Notes: generated by a model from the sequence alone, not told the origin. A stretch of DNA of 31,763 nt from Candidatus Thorarchaeota archaeon (GCA_011365025.1 RDOF01000031.1:1-31763), one strand, 5' to 3'. Shown: positions 16,940 through 25,530, counted from the stretch's first letter. Made by a program: numbers and translations.

Positions 16940-17167
16940 ATGCCCTGCTACTTCAAGAACTCCCGAATGATAGACCTTTTTGATGAATTGGGAGTGGCAG
17001 TCACCAAAGAGAACCGAGATGCCATTGACCAGACTCTTCATGAAGTTCTGAGCGTTGACTATCGCAATTGCCCTGCTACATGGAAACTCATCCGATTGAA
17101 GTTGAAGGAAGACCCGGCCGGATTTAAGGAGCGCCTTCGAGGATACCTTTCAGAATACATCGAATAG
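16940..17167 (+). CDS. Short conserved hypothetical protein
   Basis: 75 residues from the ATG at 16940, or 66 from the ATG at 16967 (MIDLFDELGV). The core 'ELGVAVTKENRDAIDQTLHEVLSV', then 'YRNCPATWKLIRLKL', resembles small archaeal proteins with a 'YKNC..TWK' motif that I recall only as uncharacterised. It is all-helical, with a single conserved Cys. A T-rich element (TTTATTTTA) lies about 27 nt before 16940, which would fit a leaderless start there. It ends just before the signal-peptide protein at 17258. Confidence 0.65.
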   Translation: MPCYFKNSRMIDLFDELGVAVTKENRDAIDQTLHEVLSVDYRNCPATWKLIRLKLKEDPAGFKERLRGYLSEYIE

Positions 17168-17257
17168 TCATATGTGTACAGAATAACACATGCGCCAATC
17201 CCCATTATTATCCCAAATTGCGTAATAGATGGCTCATACGCAAAACTGGGGATATCA

Positions 17258-18337
17258 GTGTTGAAACCTGGGAGAAACAAGCTTGGATTTCCTGTTCTGG
17301 CTCTAATTGTGCTTTCTTTTGGCTTCTGTCTGCTTCCCTTTCATGTAGCCAGTTCTAACAAAGCACCTGTCGAGCCTAACTCTATTGGTGCTATTTGTGC
17401 TCAAAGTGACCTTTCGGGGGTTCGAATTGCAATCTATGAGGGATACCTCTCACATACGGACCCACGCGTAAATGAAAGCCGGGGTGCACTATATCACATG
17501 TTTCAATGGATGAATGCGACAGTCCAGATAATCAATAAGACAGACATCATGGCTGGAGCCTTATGGGCATTTGAAGTATTTGCGATTCCTGAGGGACTGG
17601 GCCCAATAATGGAAGTGAGCCTAGGAACAGATGGCGAAGAGGTAATTCGGCGTTGGATTGCTGCCGGAGGATCCTATATCGGCGTGAGAGGCAGCTATGC
17701 AATTGCGGTGACTGATGGCTTCTTTGAAGGAAGCCCTGAAACCTTTCATCTTGGTCTAATCAATGGTACCACGTATGGCATGGATGACTTGGGGCATACT
17801 CTCATCACCGATGTGCAATTTCAAAATGATCCTTCCGGACCCGACCTTTCAGAGTTTCCTGCGACTATGTCGGTGCTCTTTCGCACTGGGAGGTATCTAC
17901 TACCGCATGAAGGGCAGGAGATTATTATCATTGCAAACTATACATACAATAATTTGCCTGCAATGGTAGCTGCAGACTATGGGGAAGGCAACCTATTCAT
18001 CTCCAGTCCTCATTTTGAGTATGAAGAGAACTCCGATAGGGATGGCACAGACTACATGGACACATATGACGACCCAGACTCAGAGTGGCCACTATTGCTG
18101 ACCATAACTCAGTGGCTAGTTGACAGTTCCCCAAACGTATGCAATACGACAACTTGGACCTATCCGTCAGGAACGTCCACAGCAACCACTACCACCACAA
18201 CCACTGCCACAACAACAAACTCCACAACAACGACATCAACAGGTATTGCTGAAGTGCCCATTGAGATGATTGCCATCGGACTTGCCATTTCGTCATTTCT
18301 TATAGTCCTAGTGATAACCTGGGCTCGAAAGAAATAG
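17258..18337 (+). CDS. Surface-anchored amidotransferase-like paralog lacking the nucleophile Cys
   Basis: About 359 residues. Signal peptide (LKPGRNKLGFPVLALIVLSFG), a domain clearly homologous to 6246-7205 (shared 'MFQWMNAT', 'AAGGSYIG', 'GPDLSE', 'SSPHFEYEE', 'RDGT', 'DDPDSEW'), a Thr-rich stalk and one C-terminal membrane helix ending RKK. The nucleophile elbow GICGGS of the paralog reads GVRGSY here, so the catalytic Cys is Arg144; the upstream 'FPGGS' is also changed to 'IPEGL'. The His252-x-Glu254 pair is kept. It is therefore predicted to be a non-catalytic binding paralog. The GTG at 17258 is preferred over the GTG at 17174 because a GGGGAT lies 4 nt before it and the signal peptide starts there. 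Confidence 0.8.
   Translation: MLKPGRNKLGFPVLALIVLSFGFCLLPFHVASSNKAPVEPNSIGAICAQSDLSGVRIAIYEGYLSHTDPRVNESRGALYHMFQWMNATVQIINKTDIMAGALWAFEVFAIPEGLGPIMEVSLGTDGEEVIRRWIAAGGSYIGVRGSYAIAVTDGFFEGSPETFHLGLINGTTYGMDDLGHTLITDVQFQNDPSGPDLSEFPATMSVLFRTGRYLLPHEGQEIIIIANYTYNNLPAMVAADYGEGNLFISSPHFEYEENSDRDGTDYMDTYDDPDSEWPLLLTITQWLVDSSPNVCNTTTWTYPSGTSTATTTTTTTATTTNSTTTTSTGIAEVPIEMIAIGLAISSFLIVLVITWARKK
18173..18241 (+). repeat. Thr-codon low-complexity tract (stalk)
   Basis: Twenty-three codons, 17 of them ACN, encode the Thr-rich stalk of the amidotransferase-like paralog. Confidence 0.8.
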
Positions 18338-18347
18338 CCTCTCAACA

Positions 18348-18382
18348 GGGGACATGAATGTGAGTTGAGTTTCACATGCGCT
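18348..18382 (+). terminator. Imperfect hairpin terminator candidate
   Basis: A core stem TGTGA (18359-18363) / TCACA (18372-18376), extended outward with mismatches to GGG/CCC, is followed by TTTCCCTCTCTTTTCC. The remaining gap to 18652 holds no convincing gene but contains a 7-bp inverted repeat GAGGCTC (18542-18548) / GAGCCTC (18583-18589). Confidence 0.35.
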
Positions 18383-18597
18383 CCCTTTCCCTCTCTTTTC
18401 CGCCAATGGCATCGTTGATATGGTCTATGTGTATTTGGCTACATTTCTTCTCAGCCTCCCCGTCTATGGATGACCATCTGGGGAATATTGGAAATTGAAC
18501 GCGAAGAACCGCGTGAAATGGCGTGTTTGCTGCTCTCTAACGAGGCTCGTTGAGGCTAGGCAATGCTCCCAGCCACGGAAAGGAGCCTCTGGGTTCT

Positions 18598-18615
18598 TGT
18601 GTCAGCATCGACACA
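18598..18615. promoter_or_regulatory. Operator-like palindrome TGTGTC-N6-GACACA
   Basis: A perfect 6-bp inverted repeat with a 6-nt spacer just upstream of a TATA-like element (TAACATAT, 18621-18628) that is ~28 nt before the vWA gene start. Position and symmetry suit a dimeric regulator site. Confidence 0.35.
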
Positions 18616-18651
18616 GGAGATAACATATCGAACCCTAGCTGATTATTCGTT

Positions 18652-20574
18652 ATGCGGGCAGTACAGCTATCCGGAATAACGGTCCTGGTGTTTTTGGTGG
18701 CAAGCATACTGATTGGAGTCCCTGGATTCACTTCAGCCAATTTGGTCGACTTGAAGCCAGACTCAGTTTCAGTAAATGGGGAAATCGTGGATAACTATGC
18801 AAATGTTAGCTATGCCATGCATTTCGACAACTTAGAGTCTGATACGGCAAATGAGGCAAGCTGGTTTTTCGGATTGCAGGAGGGTGTGAGGCTTAGCAAC
18901 ATTTCACTGCACATCAACGATGAGGTGTACTGGGGGAGAGCAATGCGCGAGCAAGAGGCAATTGATGTCTACAATGCCAGTGTAGAGGCAAATGAAACCG
19001 CTGCACTAGTTGTTCGCGAATATGGTGGATATACCGTGACCCTCAACGTACAAAATAACAGTGCAGCGCTACTCACCGTGTATGTTGAGGGTCTTCTAAC
19101 AAGGGAGTATGGGCTGTACTCCCTCCTTCTCCCGCTGACAACCGAAATGGTACTATCTGACTTCTCTCTTGATATGCGCGTGCGGTCCCATTATGGACCA
19201 ATTGCTGGCTATCGCATAACGGGCATTCCTGGATTCACCGCATCTGATCTTACCGATGGGGTAAGGATACAATATTCCTGCTCCGGCTGTTTCTTGCCAC
19301 AAGAGGTAGCAATAACCTATGCACTGGATAGGCAGATTGGTGGTAGCCAGCTCTTAGTTCATGATAATGGAACTGACAGATTCTTCGTCTATCTCCTTGC
19401 TCCAAGTATCACTGAGGTTTCAGACCGAGCGTATAGGCAATATGTCTTTGTCATTGACAGATCTGGATCTATGAGCGGCAGCAAAATCGAACAAGCAAAG
19501 AGTGCTTTCAGAGCCATGGTTGGAGACCTATCTTCTAATGATGTGTTCAATCTTGTTAGATTCAATAGCATTGTGGAAGTACTCTGGAGCGAACCGCGCC
19601 CCGCTACCCTCTCCAATTTGGAAACTGCTCGATCTTGGATTGCGTCAACCACGGCTTCAGGTTCTACGAATTTCTATGGTGCATGCATAGATGGGCTTGA
19701 TACATTCTATGAGGGCGAGTATGTAAAAGCGATGCTAATGCTCTCTGATGGTCAACCAACTGCCGGACTTGTTTTGGATACGCCCGGGATCCTTTCCGGA
19801 GTTTCGGAAGCAAATACACTTGATGTGTCAATTTCTACAGTTGCTTTTGGCGCTGATGCTGACGAGAATCTAATGGCCAATCTGGCTGCTCAGAACATGG
19901 GGTTCTTTGCATTTATTCAGCCGGATGATGAAGCTACTACAAAAATGATTGATTTCTATAAGCGATTCGCTACTCCTCTGGCTCACTCCTACACCATCAG
20001 TCTAAATGGTGCCGAAGATGTCAATACACTTCAACCCTTGGAGCAGTCGCCTTTCTTCAATGGGAGCGAGGTGGTAATTAGTGGCCGGTATACGGAGTCT
20101 ATCATGATAGATACTACAATTGACTATGTTTCAGGCACTGAGAATTACGAGAATTCTGCAACTTCAGCACCCTTTGACCAATTTCATGTTGAATACATTT
20201 GGGCGCAGCACCGCATCTCCTACCTTCTTAATCTCCAAAGCCTGCTCGGAGAGGGCATATCGCGAAGAGAGGAGATAATTTCCATAGGTTTAGACTACGG
20301 TATCATCGTAGAGGGCTATACGGCGTTAGTATTAACTGCCTACGAGGAAAATACTGATGCACCATCAACTCCGACTATTCCAACCTGTACTACTACAACT
20401 AATCCCCCTACATGTTCCACAATGCCGACCTACACCACAATCACAACCACAACTTCTGCGCCTCCGGACTACACCTTGATGGTCATTGCAATGGGGGCCT
20501 TCTCACTTGCTGGTGTTTTGGCGCTTAGCGGGATTGTCTTCTGGCTATTCAGACGCCGTTTTCATAATGGTTGA
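18652..20574 (+). CDS. Surface-anchored VIT + vWA protein (ITIH-like)
   Basis: 640 residues. Signal peptide (MRAVQLSGITVLVFLVAS), a VIT domain (approx. 35-165; 'EAIDVYNASVEANETAALV', 'YTVTLNVQNNSAALLTVYVEG'), then a vWA domain (approx. 260-440) with an intact MIDAS: Asp269-x-Ser271-x-Ser273 ('IDRSGSMSG'), Thr339, and Asp366 in 'LSDGQPT'. A beta-rich region, a Thr/Pro-rich stalk and one membrane helix ending RRRF complete it. This VIT-vWA order is that of inter-alpha-trypsin inhibitor heavy chains and related bacterial proteins; metal-dependent adhesion at the cell surface is the likely role. The TATA-like box ~28 nt before the ATG suggests a leaderless message. It ends in a clear hairpin terminator. 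Confidence 0.9.
   Translation: MRAVQLSGITVLVFLVASILIGVPGFTSANLVDLKPDSVSVNGEIVDNYANVSYAMHFDNLESDTANEASWFFGLQEGVRLSNISLHINDEVYWGRAMREQEAIDVYNASVEANETAALVVREYGGYTVTLNVQNNSAALLTVYVEGLLTREYGLYSLLLPLTTEMVLSDFSLDMRVRSHYGPIAGYRITGIPGFTASDLTDGVRIQYSCSGCFLPQEVAITYALDRQIGGSQLLVHDNGTDRFFVYLLAPSITEVSDRAYRQYVFVIDRSGSMSGSKIEQAKSAFRAMVGDLSSNDVFNLVRFNSIVEVLWSEPRPATLSNLETARSWIASTTASGSTNFYGACIDGLDTFYEGEYVKAMLMLSDGQPTAGLVLDTPGILSGVSEANTLDVSISTVAFGADADENLMANLAAQNMGFFAFIQPDDEATTKMIDFYKRFATPLAHSYTISLNGAEDVNTLQPLEQSPFFNGSEVVISGRYTESIMIDTTIDYVSGTENYENSATSAPFDQFHVEYIWAQHRISYLLNLQSLLGEGISRREEIISIGLDYGIIVEGYTALVLTAYEENTDAPSTPTIPTCTTTTNPPTCSTMPTYTTITTTTSAPPDYTLMVIAMGAFSLAGVLALSGIVFWLFRRRFHNG
20386..20462 (+). repeat. Thr/Pro/Cys-rich low-complexity stalk tract
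   Basis: Encodes the Thr-rich stalk, with interspersed Pro and two Cys, just before the membrane anchor of the VIT-vWA protein. Confidence 0.65.
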
Positions 20575-20584
20575 TCTGTTCCTC

Positions 20585-20616
20585 AGGAAGTGACTTGGAA
20601 ATTCTAGCCACTTCCT
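20585..20616 (+). terminator. Hairpin terminator after the vWA gene
   Basis: 8-bp stem AGGAAGTG (20585-20592) / CACTTCCT (20609-20616), 16-nt loop, followed by TGTTTCCTTTTTT. Confidence 0.75.
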
Positions 20617-20714
20617 TGTTTCCTTTTTTGCCAGAATTTGTTTAGTCAAAGATAAAAGGCAGGAGTCCAAATGCCCCCAAAAGTCAACTGTTGATTTATG
20701 CATGGTGAGTTCTC

Positions 20715-21629
20715 TTGACAGAGCCAGAGATTGAAGACAAACGCATAACGCTGGCTGAAGCCGCGAAAATGGTTCCGGACGGGTCAGAGCTTTTTTGGGG
20801 TGGCTTTGGTTACCAACGTCCACCAATTGCCTTTGCCCATGAGTTGGTCAGACAAAGGAAGAAACATCTCAATATTCAGACTTGCGGGTCTGAGGTGGAC
20901 CTTGAAATCATGTGCGGTGCTGGCGTTGCCGATAAGTTTGAAATCGCCTTTACCGCAATAGAGGCACTGGGACTCTCAAATAATGCAAGGCGAAGAGTGG
21001 CTGAGGGAAAGCTTCAGGTTGAGGATTACAGCAACTTGGCCATGGCAATGAGGTTCCTTGGTGGGGCATTGAATGTCCCCTTCATGCCTCTGCGTAGTCT
21101 TATGGGAACAGATATGGTAAAGCACTCTAGGTTTAGGGGAGACAAAAAACTGAAAGTTATCGATTGTCCCTTTACAGGAGAAAAAATATGCTTGGTCCCC
21201 TCAGTCCAGCCTGACTTCAGCATAGTTCATGTGCAACGGGTTGACAAACAGGGAAACGCACAGATTGATGGCATCGTCGGTGAGGATCTCGAGGGGTCCC
21301 GATGCGGAAAGAAGCTAATTGTGCTAGCGGAGGAGTTGATTGATGGTGATGAGATTCGCAAACGTCCGGACCAGACAAAGATTCCTGCGCTCTATGTGGA
21401 CCATGTAGTGATTCTTCCGTTTGTTGCACACCCCATGCAGTGCCATGACTACTACGATTACGACTTGGAGCATCTTCAGATGTTTCACAAACTCACACGA
21501 GATGAGGAAACTTGGTCGGAGTATCTTAACAATTTCATTCTTAGTGTTGATGACCATTGGGGTTATCTTGAGAAAATTGGATGGGAACACCTGCACAAGT
21601 TGCGGGCACGGAAACCCTGGGGCTACTAG
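20715..21629 (+). CDS. Class-I CoA-transferase subunit A (glutaconate CoA-transferase type)
   Basis: 304 residues of the CoA_trans family (PF01144), alpha-subunit type: 'GSELFWGGFGYQRPPIAFAHELVRQ', 'ALGLSNNARRRVAEG', 'PFMPLRSLMGTDM', 'VHVQRVDKQGNAQIDG'. Together with the next gene it should form an alpha/beta CoA-transferase moving CoA between carboxylic acids; glutaconate, 3-oxoacid or short-chain acid use cannot be separated by eye, and relatives such as IpdAB act instead as ring hydrolases. The start is a TTG at 20715 with GGTGAG 5 nt upstream. Subunit B follows 12 nt after the stop. Confidence 0.85.
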   Translation: MTEPEIEDKRITLAEAAKMVPDGSELFWGGFGYQRPPIAFAHELVRQRKKHLNIQTCGSEVDLEIMCGAGVADKFEIAFTAIEALGLSNNARRRVAEGKLQVEDYSNLAMAMRFLGGALNVPFMPLRSLMGTDMVKHSRFRGDKKLKVIDCPFTGEKICLVPSVQPDFSIVHVQRVDKQGNAQIDGIVGEDLEGSRCGKKLIVLAEELIDGDEIRKRPDQTKIPALYVDHVVILPFVAHPMQCHDYYDYDLEHLQMFHKLTRDEETWSEYLNNFILSVDDHWGYLEKIGWEHLHKLRARKPWGY

Positions 21630-21641
21630 GAGGTAGATGAT

Positions 21642-22412
21642 ATGGTAGAGTATAGCAAAATTGAGTTTCTTGTAGCCTGCGCATCCCGACATGTAAGAGA
21701 CGGTGAGGCAGTATTCGGAGGCACTGGAATGCCATTATTGGCAGCACTACTTGCCAAGGAAACACATGCGCCAAGAATCAATCTGATTTCCGAGGCCGGC
21801 TTCATTGATGCGCGCCCTAGAGAGGTCCCCCTCTCTGTTGCTGATTCAAGATACTACTATGGCTGTTCAGCTTCAATTGGTCTTATAGAAACCTTGGGAT
21901 TCATCCTCCAGGGGGGTCACATAGATGTTGGTTTCCTCGGGTCGGCTCAAATTGACGAGTACGGCAACATAAATACGACCTACATTGGTTCTTTTGAGAA
22001 TCCCAAAGTGAAACTACCCGGGAGTGGCGGTGGGAATGACATCGCATCCTCAGCAAAACGGCTCATTGTAATGATGACTCACGACAAACGGAAGTTCGTA
22101 AAGGAACTTGACTACATGACAAGCCCTGGCCACCTAAAGGGTCCAGGGTCACGAAAGGAATGGTCAATGGTAGGCAATGGTCCTGACGTGGTTATTACCG
22201 ATATGTGTCAAATGGACTTTGATCCAGATACACTGAAAATCCGTCTGATGTCAGTGCATCCCGGATTTGAAGTGCAGGACGTTCTTGACAATGTAATGTT
22301 TGACCTAATCGTTCCCGAGGAAGTTCCAACAACAAAGGAGCCAACGCAGGATCAAATCGATATAATGCATAGGCTTGATCCCCACGGAATCTACTTGGGC
22401 AAAGGCGAATAA
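21642..22412 (+). CDS. Class-I CoA-transferase subunit B
   Basis: 256 residues, partner of the preceding gene. The 'NLISEAGFID' segment holds Glu51 in the place of the catalytic Glu of the (S)ENG motif of class-I CoA-transferases, here SEAG. 'VGFLGSAQIDEYGNINTTYIG' and 'LPGSGGGNDIASSAKRLIVMM' are the usual oxyanion/CoA-binding loops. AGGAGGT overlaps the stop of subunit A and lies 7 nt before this ATG, so translation is coupled. The altered SEAG motif leaves open either transferase or hydrolase activity. Confidence 0.85.
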   Translation: MVEYSKIEFLVACASRHVRDGEAVFGGTGMPLLAALLAKETHAPRINLISEAGFIDARPREVPLSVADSRYYYGCSASIGLIETLGFILQGGHIDVGFLGSAQIDEYGNINTTYIGSFENPKVKLPGSGGGNDIASSAKRLIVMMTHDKRKFVKELDYMTSPGHLKGPGSRKEWSMVGNGPDVVITDMCQMDFDPDTLKIRLMSVHPGFEVQDVLDNVMFDLIVPEEVPTTKEPTQDQIDIMHRLDPHGIYLGKGE

Positions 22413-22433
22413 GCTTCTGGAGTCTGGTCCGCA

Positions 22434-23180
22434 TTGAGTGTGCTAAGTCTTGATTCATTCAAGGCGATAATTTTTGACCTTGATTCAACGCTGACTGAGA
22501 CCAATCATTACCCAATCCGTGCGAGCGAGCTTCTTCTACGGAGGGTTATGGAGGATCCTTCTGAGATCCTTGGCGAATATGTAAAGGAGCTTGTAAAGAA
22601 CTACCGAATGGAGATAAGGCGTGTTGTTGACGGCGCTCCATACAAGAGCCCCTTCTATGTGGTAAGAGATGCTACTAAACGCACACTGAGCTCTTTGGGA
22701 ATAGAAATCGACGATGAAACAATTAACGAGGGTACGGAGGTATTCAGAAACCTTCATGTGGAACTGTCAGAGATGGCCCCCGGTTCGCTTGAATTGCTAA
22801 CCAAGATTAGGAATCTCGGCATTCCCCTTGGCCTTGTAACAAACTCCTTTGAAGGTAATGCTAGCATCATTCTGCAGAAATTTGGATTACATTTGTTCTT
22901 TGAGGCCATAGTCGATGGCAGCGTGGTGAGAGCATTCAAGCCCATGCCACAGCCTTTTGAATATGCAATGAAACACCTCGGGTCCATGGCAAAAAACACA
23001 ATGTTCGTCGGAGATGAATTCGTGGCTGATATTGTTGGAGGGAAGTCTCTGAATCTCACATGCATTTGGATAAATAGTCGAAATCTAAGTCTTGGTGATT
23101 ACTTGGCGAAATATGGTCATCATTTCGCGCCGGATTTGGTCCTCTCCTCTTTGTCCGAACTCCTCGAGTTATTGCCCTAA
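22434..23180 (+). CDS. HAD-superfamily hydrolase
   Basis: 248 residues. Motif I 'IIFDLDST' (Asp15, Asp17), a helical cap, motif II 'LVTNSFEG', the Lys of 'AFKPMPQPF' (motif III) and 'MFVGDEFVADIVGGK' (motif IV) show a full HAD phosphatase-like catalytic set. It is likely a small-molecule phosphatase; the substrate is unknown. It starts at a TTG (22434) or GTG (22440) only ~21-27 nt after the CoA-transferase B stop, on the same strand, so it is probably co-transcribed. Confidence 0.85.
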   Translation: MSVLSLDSFKAIIFDLDSTLTETNHYPIRASELLLRRVMEDPSEILGEYVKELVKNYRMEIRRVVDGAPYKSPFYVVRDATKRTLSSLGIEIDDETINEGTEVFRNLHVELSEMAPGSLELLTKIRNLGIPLGLVTNSFEGNASIILQKFGLHLFFEAIVDGSVVRAFKPMPQPFEYAMKHLGSMAKNTMFVGDEFVADIVGGKSLNLTCIWINSRNLSLGDYLAKYGHHFAPDLVLSSLSELLELLP

Positions 23181-23246
23181 CTAAACGAGTAATATCTATA
23201 TTCGACCTAATAGAGTGAATAGCCCCGATACGGAGATGAGATACGC

Positions 23247-23696
23247 TTGACTAGGGATGAAACTCCTGATGGCCCCATGAAGGCACGCGCCGACCTTGTT
23301 GATATGCTCAGTGCAGACCCTAAAATCACAAAGAGCATAGTATCCATCATTGAAGGCGAATTGAAAGATATTCAGGACAAAGATGTTTTTGACATGATAT
23401 CCCGCACGCTTGAAGAGGCGGCCTCTCAGGCGGGTGTGGAATCGGAGGCCCGTGACAACGTCCTTTACTGGCTAACGGAAACAACTCCAGATGTTCGGGA
23501 AATGATTCTGGTACGAACGATTGAAGACCTGCTAAAATCCAAACAAACCCGTGAGGCAACCCTTGACGCACTTGCCAAGGTTTCATCAAAAGAGAATGTG
23601 GAATTGGTCATAGAGTGGGTGAATAGCAACATTCTGACTCTGAATCAGGCTGTTTATGTTCTTCTCTATCCTGACTCCTCTGCTGCGCTGAAATAG
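23247..23696 (+). CDS. Helical hypothetical protein, unknown
   Basis: 149 residues, almost entirely alpha-helical and acidic, with paired helices such as 'VFDMISRTLEEAASQAG' and 'TREATLDALAKVSSKENVELVIEWV' suggestive of a HEAT-like or helical-bundle fold, without signal peptide or membrane helix. The start is a TTG at 23247 with a GGAGATGAG stretch upstream. No family recognised. It lies convergent with the TPR gene at 23731. Confidence 0.6.
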   Translation: MTRDETPDGPMKARADLVDMLSADPKITKSIVSIIEGELKDIQDKDVFDMISRTLEEAASQAGVESEARDNVLYWLTETTPDVREMILVRTIEDLLKSKQTREATLDALAKVSSKENVELVIEWVNSNILTLNQAVYVLLYPDSSAALK

Positions 23697-23730
23697 AATG
23701 CCAATAAGCACATTTGGCTGATTGTTCCAG

Positions 23731-24009
23731 CTATGCCTCTGAGAGTATCTTCTCTACGTGTTTCTTCCAATCTGGCTCTAGCTCAAGTGCCTTCTCGGCA
23801 CACTTCTTGGCATTTGCTTTATCTCCCATTCGCAAATGCAGCTTTGCCAAGTAATACCATGCCTTTGCAAAATCGGGGTCTATTTTAATCGCATTTTCGT
23901 ATGCTTTTATTGCCTCATCGAATTTTCCGCCAACTTCATGTATTCTTGCTTGTCCAAACCAGTCGTACTGAGTCATCTCATCGGGAGTGGCTGCCACGGT
24001 CTTCTCCAC
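23731..24009 (-). CDS. Small TPR protein
   Basis: 92 residues with two to three TPR units: 'WFGQARIHEVGGKFDEAIKAYENAIKIDPD', then 'AKAWYYLAKLHLRMGDKANAKKCAEKALELEPDW'. The Gly-Tyr/Ala-Pro consensus spacing (34 residues) is clear. It is likely a protein-protein adaptor. Starts at a GTG (24009), with a TATA-like TTATTATG about 28 nt upstream; an internal ATG (MTQYDWF) is an alternative. Its size and layout resemble the broken TPR gene at 11178-11485. Confidence 0.75.
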   Translation of the reverse strand: MEKTVAATPDEMTQYDWFGQARIHEVGGKFDEAIKAYENAIKIDPDFAKAWYYLAKLHLRMGDKANAKKCAEKALELEPDWKKHVEKILSEA

Positions 24010-24080
24010 CTCTAGTATTGCTTTGTATCCTCACATAATAACTTTGCAGTTTTCATTGATCCACATGGCAATCGAAAGCC

Positions 24081-24088
24081 TTTATATC
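24081..24088 (+). promoter_or_regulatory. TATA box of the methylmalonyl-CoA module
   Basis: TTTATATC preceded by CGAAAGCC (BRE-like) lies about 50 nt before the B12-subunit TTG start, with a GAGGTGGG ribosome site in the leader. Confidence 0.5.
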
Positions 24089-24133
24089 TCCACGCGAAGT
24101 TTTCCCGTGTCTAACCCAAAGTGAGGTGGGCCC

Positions 24134-24535
24134 TTGAATTCAACCAAGAAGATACGCGTTCTCGTTGCCAAACCCGGACTAGATGGACATGACCGCGGTG
24201 CCAAAGTTGTAGCCCGTGCCCTCCGAGATGCAGGGATGGAGGTCATTTACACAGGTTTGCGACAGACTCCTGAGATGATCGTAAGAGCCGCAATAGATGA
24301 ATCCGTTGACTGTATCGGTCTCAGTATTCTTAGTGGCGCTCATATGGCATTGTTCCCGAAAGTCATGGAGCTGCTAAAGAAAGAAGGTGCCGATGATATT
24401 TTGGTTGTTGGAGGCGGTATCATCCCAGAGGACGATGTTACGGAACTAAAGAAAACTGGCATTGCAGAAATCTTTGGTCCAGGCACTGCTCTGGAATCAA
24501 TAGTTGAATTTATTCAGTCCAATGTGCGGACTTAA
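24134..24535 (+). CDS. mcmA2: Methylmalonyl-CoA mutase, B12-binding subunit
   Basis: 133 residues forming a cobalamin-binding domain (PF02310). 'DGHDRG' gives the DxHxxG motif (Asp17, His19, Gly22), where His replaces the lower axial ligand of the corrin; '[14 protein letters not shown]' and '[11 protein letters not shown]' are the other conserved loops. It supplies the B12 half of the archaeal split mutase and must pair with the large subunit at 25527. The start is a TTG with a GAGGTGGG about 4 nt upstream. First gene of the module. Confidence 0.93.
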   Translation: MNSTKKIRVLVAKPGLDGHDRGAKVVARALRDAGMEVIYTGLRQTPEMIVRAAIDESVDCIGLSILSGAHMALFPKVMELLKKEGADDILVVGGGIIPEDDVTELKKTGIAEIFGPGTALESIVEFIQSNVRT

Positions 24536-24546
24536 TCCATTCCACA

Positions 24547-25530
24547 GTGGAGCCGGTTCTGTTGTCGGTCGATGAATTGACAAAGGGTGTTCTGGCGGGT
24601 AAGAGACGTTCCCTTGCCAGACTCATATCTCTTATCGAAGATGAGGATGCTAGGGCACTCCAGATTCTGGCTCAGTTGTATCGGCATACCGGACATGCAC
24701 ATATTGTTGGTGTGACAGGGCCTCCCGGGTCCGGAAAGAGCACTTTGGTAACGCGCATTACGAAGGAATTGCGCGAAAGAAAGAAGACCGTTGGAATCAT
24801 CTGCGTTGACCCCTCTAGCCCGTTCTCTGGGGGTGCCCTCCTAGGAGACCGGATACGAATGCAGGAACATGCCCTTGATGACGATGTATACGTTCGAAGC
24901 ATGGGCACACGAGGGCATCTCGGCGGGCTGGCTCGGTCGACTGCCGATGCGGTGAGGGCTGTTGATGCCTTCGGAAAAGACGTAATCTTGGTGGAAACGG
25001 TTGGAGCCGGTCAGTCTGAAGTTGAGATTATAGAACTGGCTCACACGGTCATTGTGACAGATGTCCCCGGAAGCGGGGATGATATCCAAGCAATCAAGGC
25101 TGGCATAATGGAGATCGCGGACATATTTGTTGTAAACAAGTCCGACCTTGATGGAGCTGAGCGCAAGGTGTCCGAAATCAACGCCATGCTCGATACGGAT
25201 ACACGCGAAAAGCAATGGAGACCCCCTGTGCTTCTTACAAATGCTCGAACTGGAGAAGGCGTGACAGAGCTGGTCGACAAAATGGACGAGCATATCGACT
25301 ACCTTCGTAGGAGTGGCCTCCTAGAAGAACGAGGGCTTCAGCGTAGCAAAGACGAACTAGAGCAGATAATGGAGTACAAACTTACACGTCAATTGATTAC
25401 TGAACTTCGGGGTAGGCCAGAGTACAACGACGCAATTGCGCGGATTGCAAAGCGGAGTGAGGATCCTTACACAGTGGCCGAGAAGCTCGTTATGGATTTT
25501 CTCCTGAAGTATAGGGAGGATGCTGGATGA
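24547..25530 (+). CDS. meaB: MeaB/ArgK-type G3E GTPase, mutase chaperone
   Basis: 327 residues. Walker A 'GPPGSGKST' (58-66), '[19 protein letters not shown]', '[12 protein letters not shown]' (switch/Walker B region) and 'NKSD' (197-200) mark the G3E P-loop GTPase that loads and protects B12 in methylmalonyl-CoA mutase. It starts at a GTG 11 nt after the B12 subunit and overlaps the large-subunit start by the four bases ATGA, so the three genes are translationally coupled. Confidence 0.93.
   Translation: MEPVLLSVDELTKGVLAGKRRSLARLISLIEDEDARALQILAQLYRHTGHAHIVGVTGPPGSGKSTLVTRITKELRERKKTVGIICVDPSSPFSGGALLGDRIRMQEHALDDDVYVRSMGTRGHLGGLARSTADAVRAVDAFGKDVILVETVGAGQSEVEIIELAHTVIVTDVPGSGDDIQAIKAGIMEIADIFVVNKSDLDGAERKVSEINAMLDTDTREKQWRPPVLLTNARTGEGVTELVDKMDEHIDYLRRSGLLEERGLQRSKDELEQIMEYKLTRQLITELRGRPEYNDAIARIAKRSEDPYTVAEKLVMDFLLKYREDAG

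Noticed and set aside
24841..25293. 150-codon minus-strand frame
   Set aside because: Lies inside meaB, whose GTPase motifs are unambiguous.
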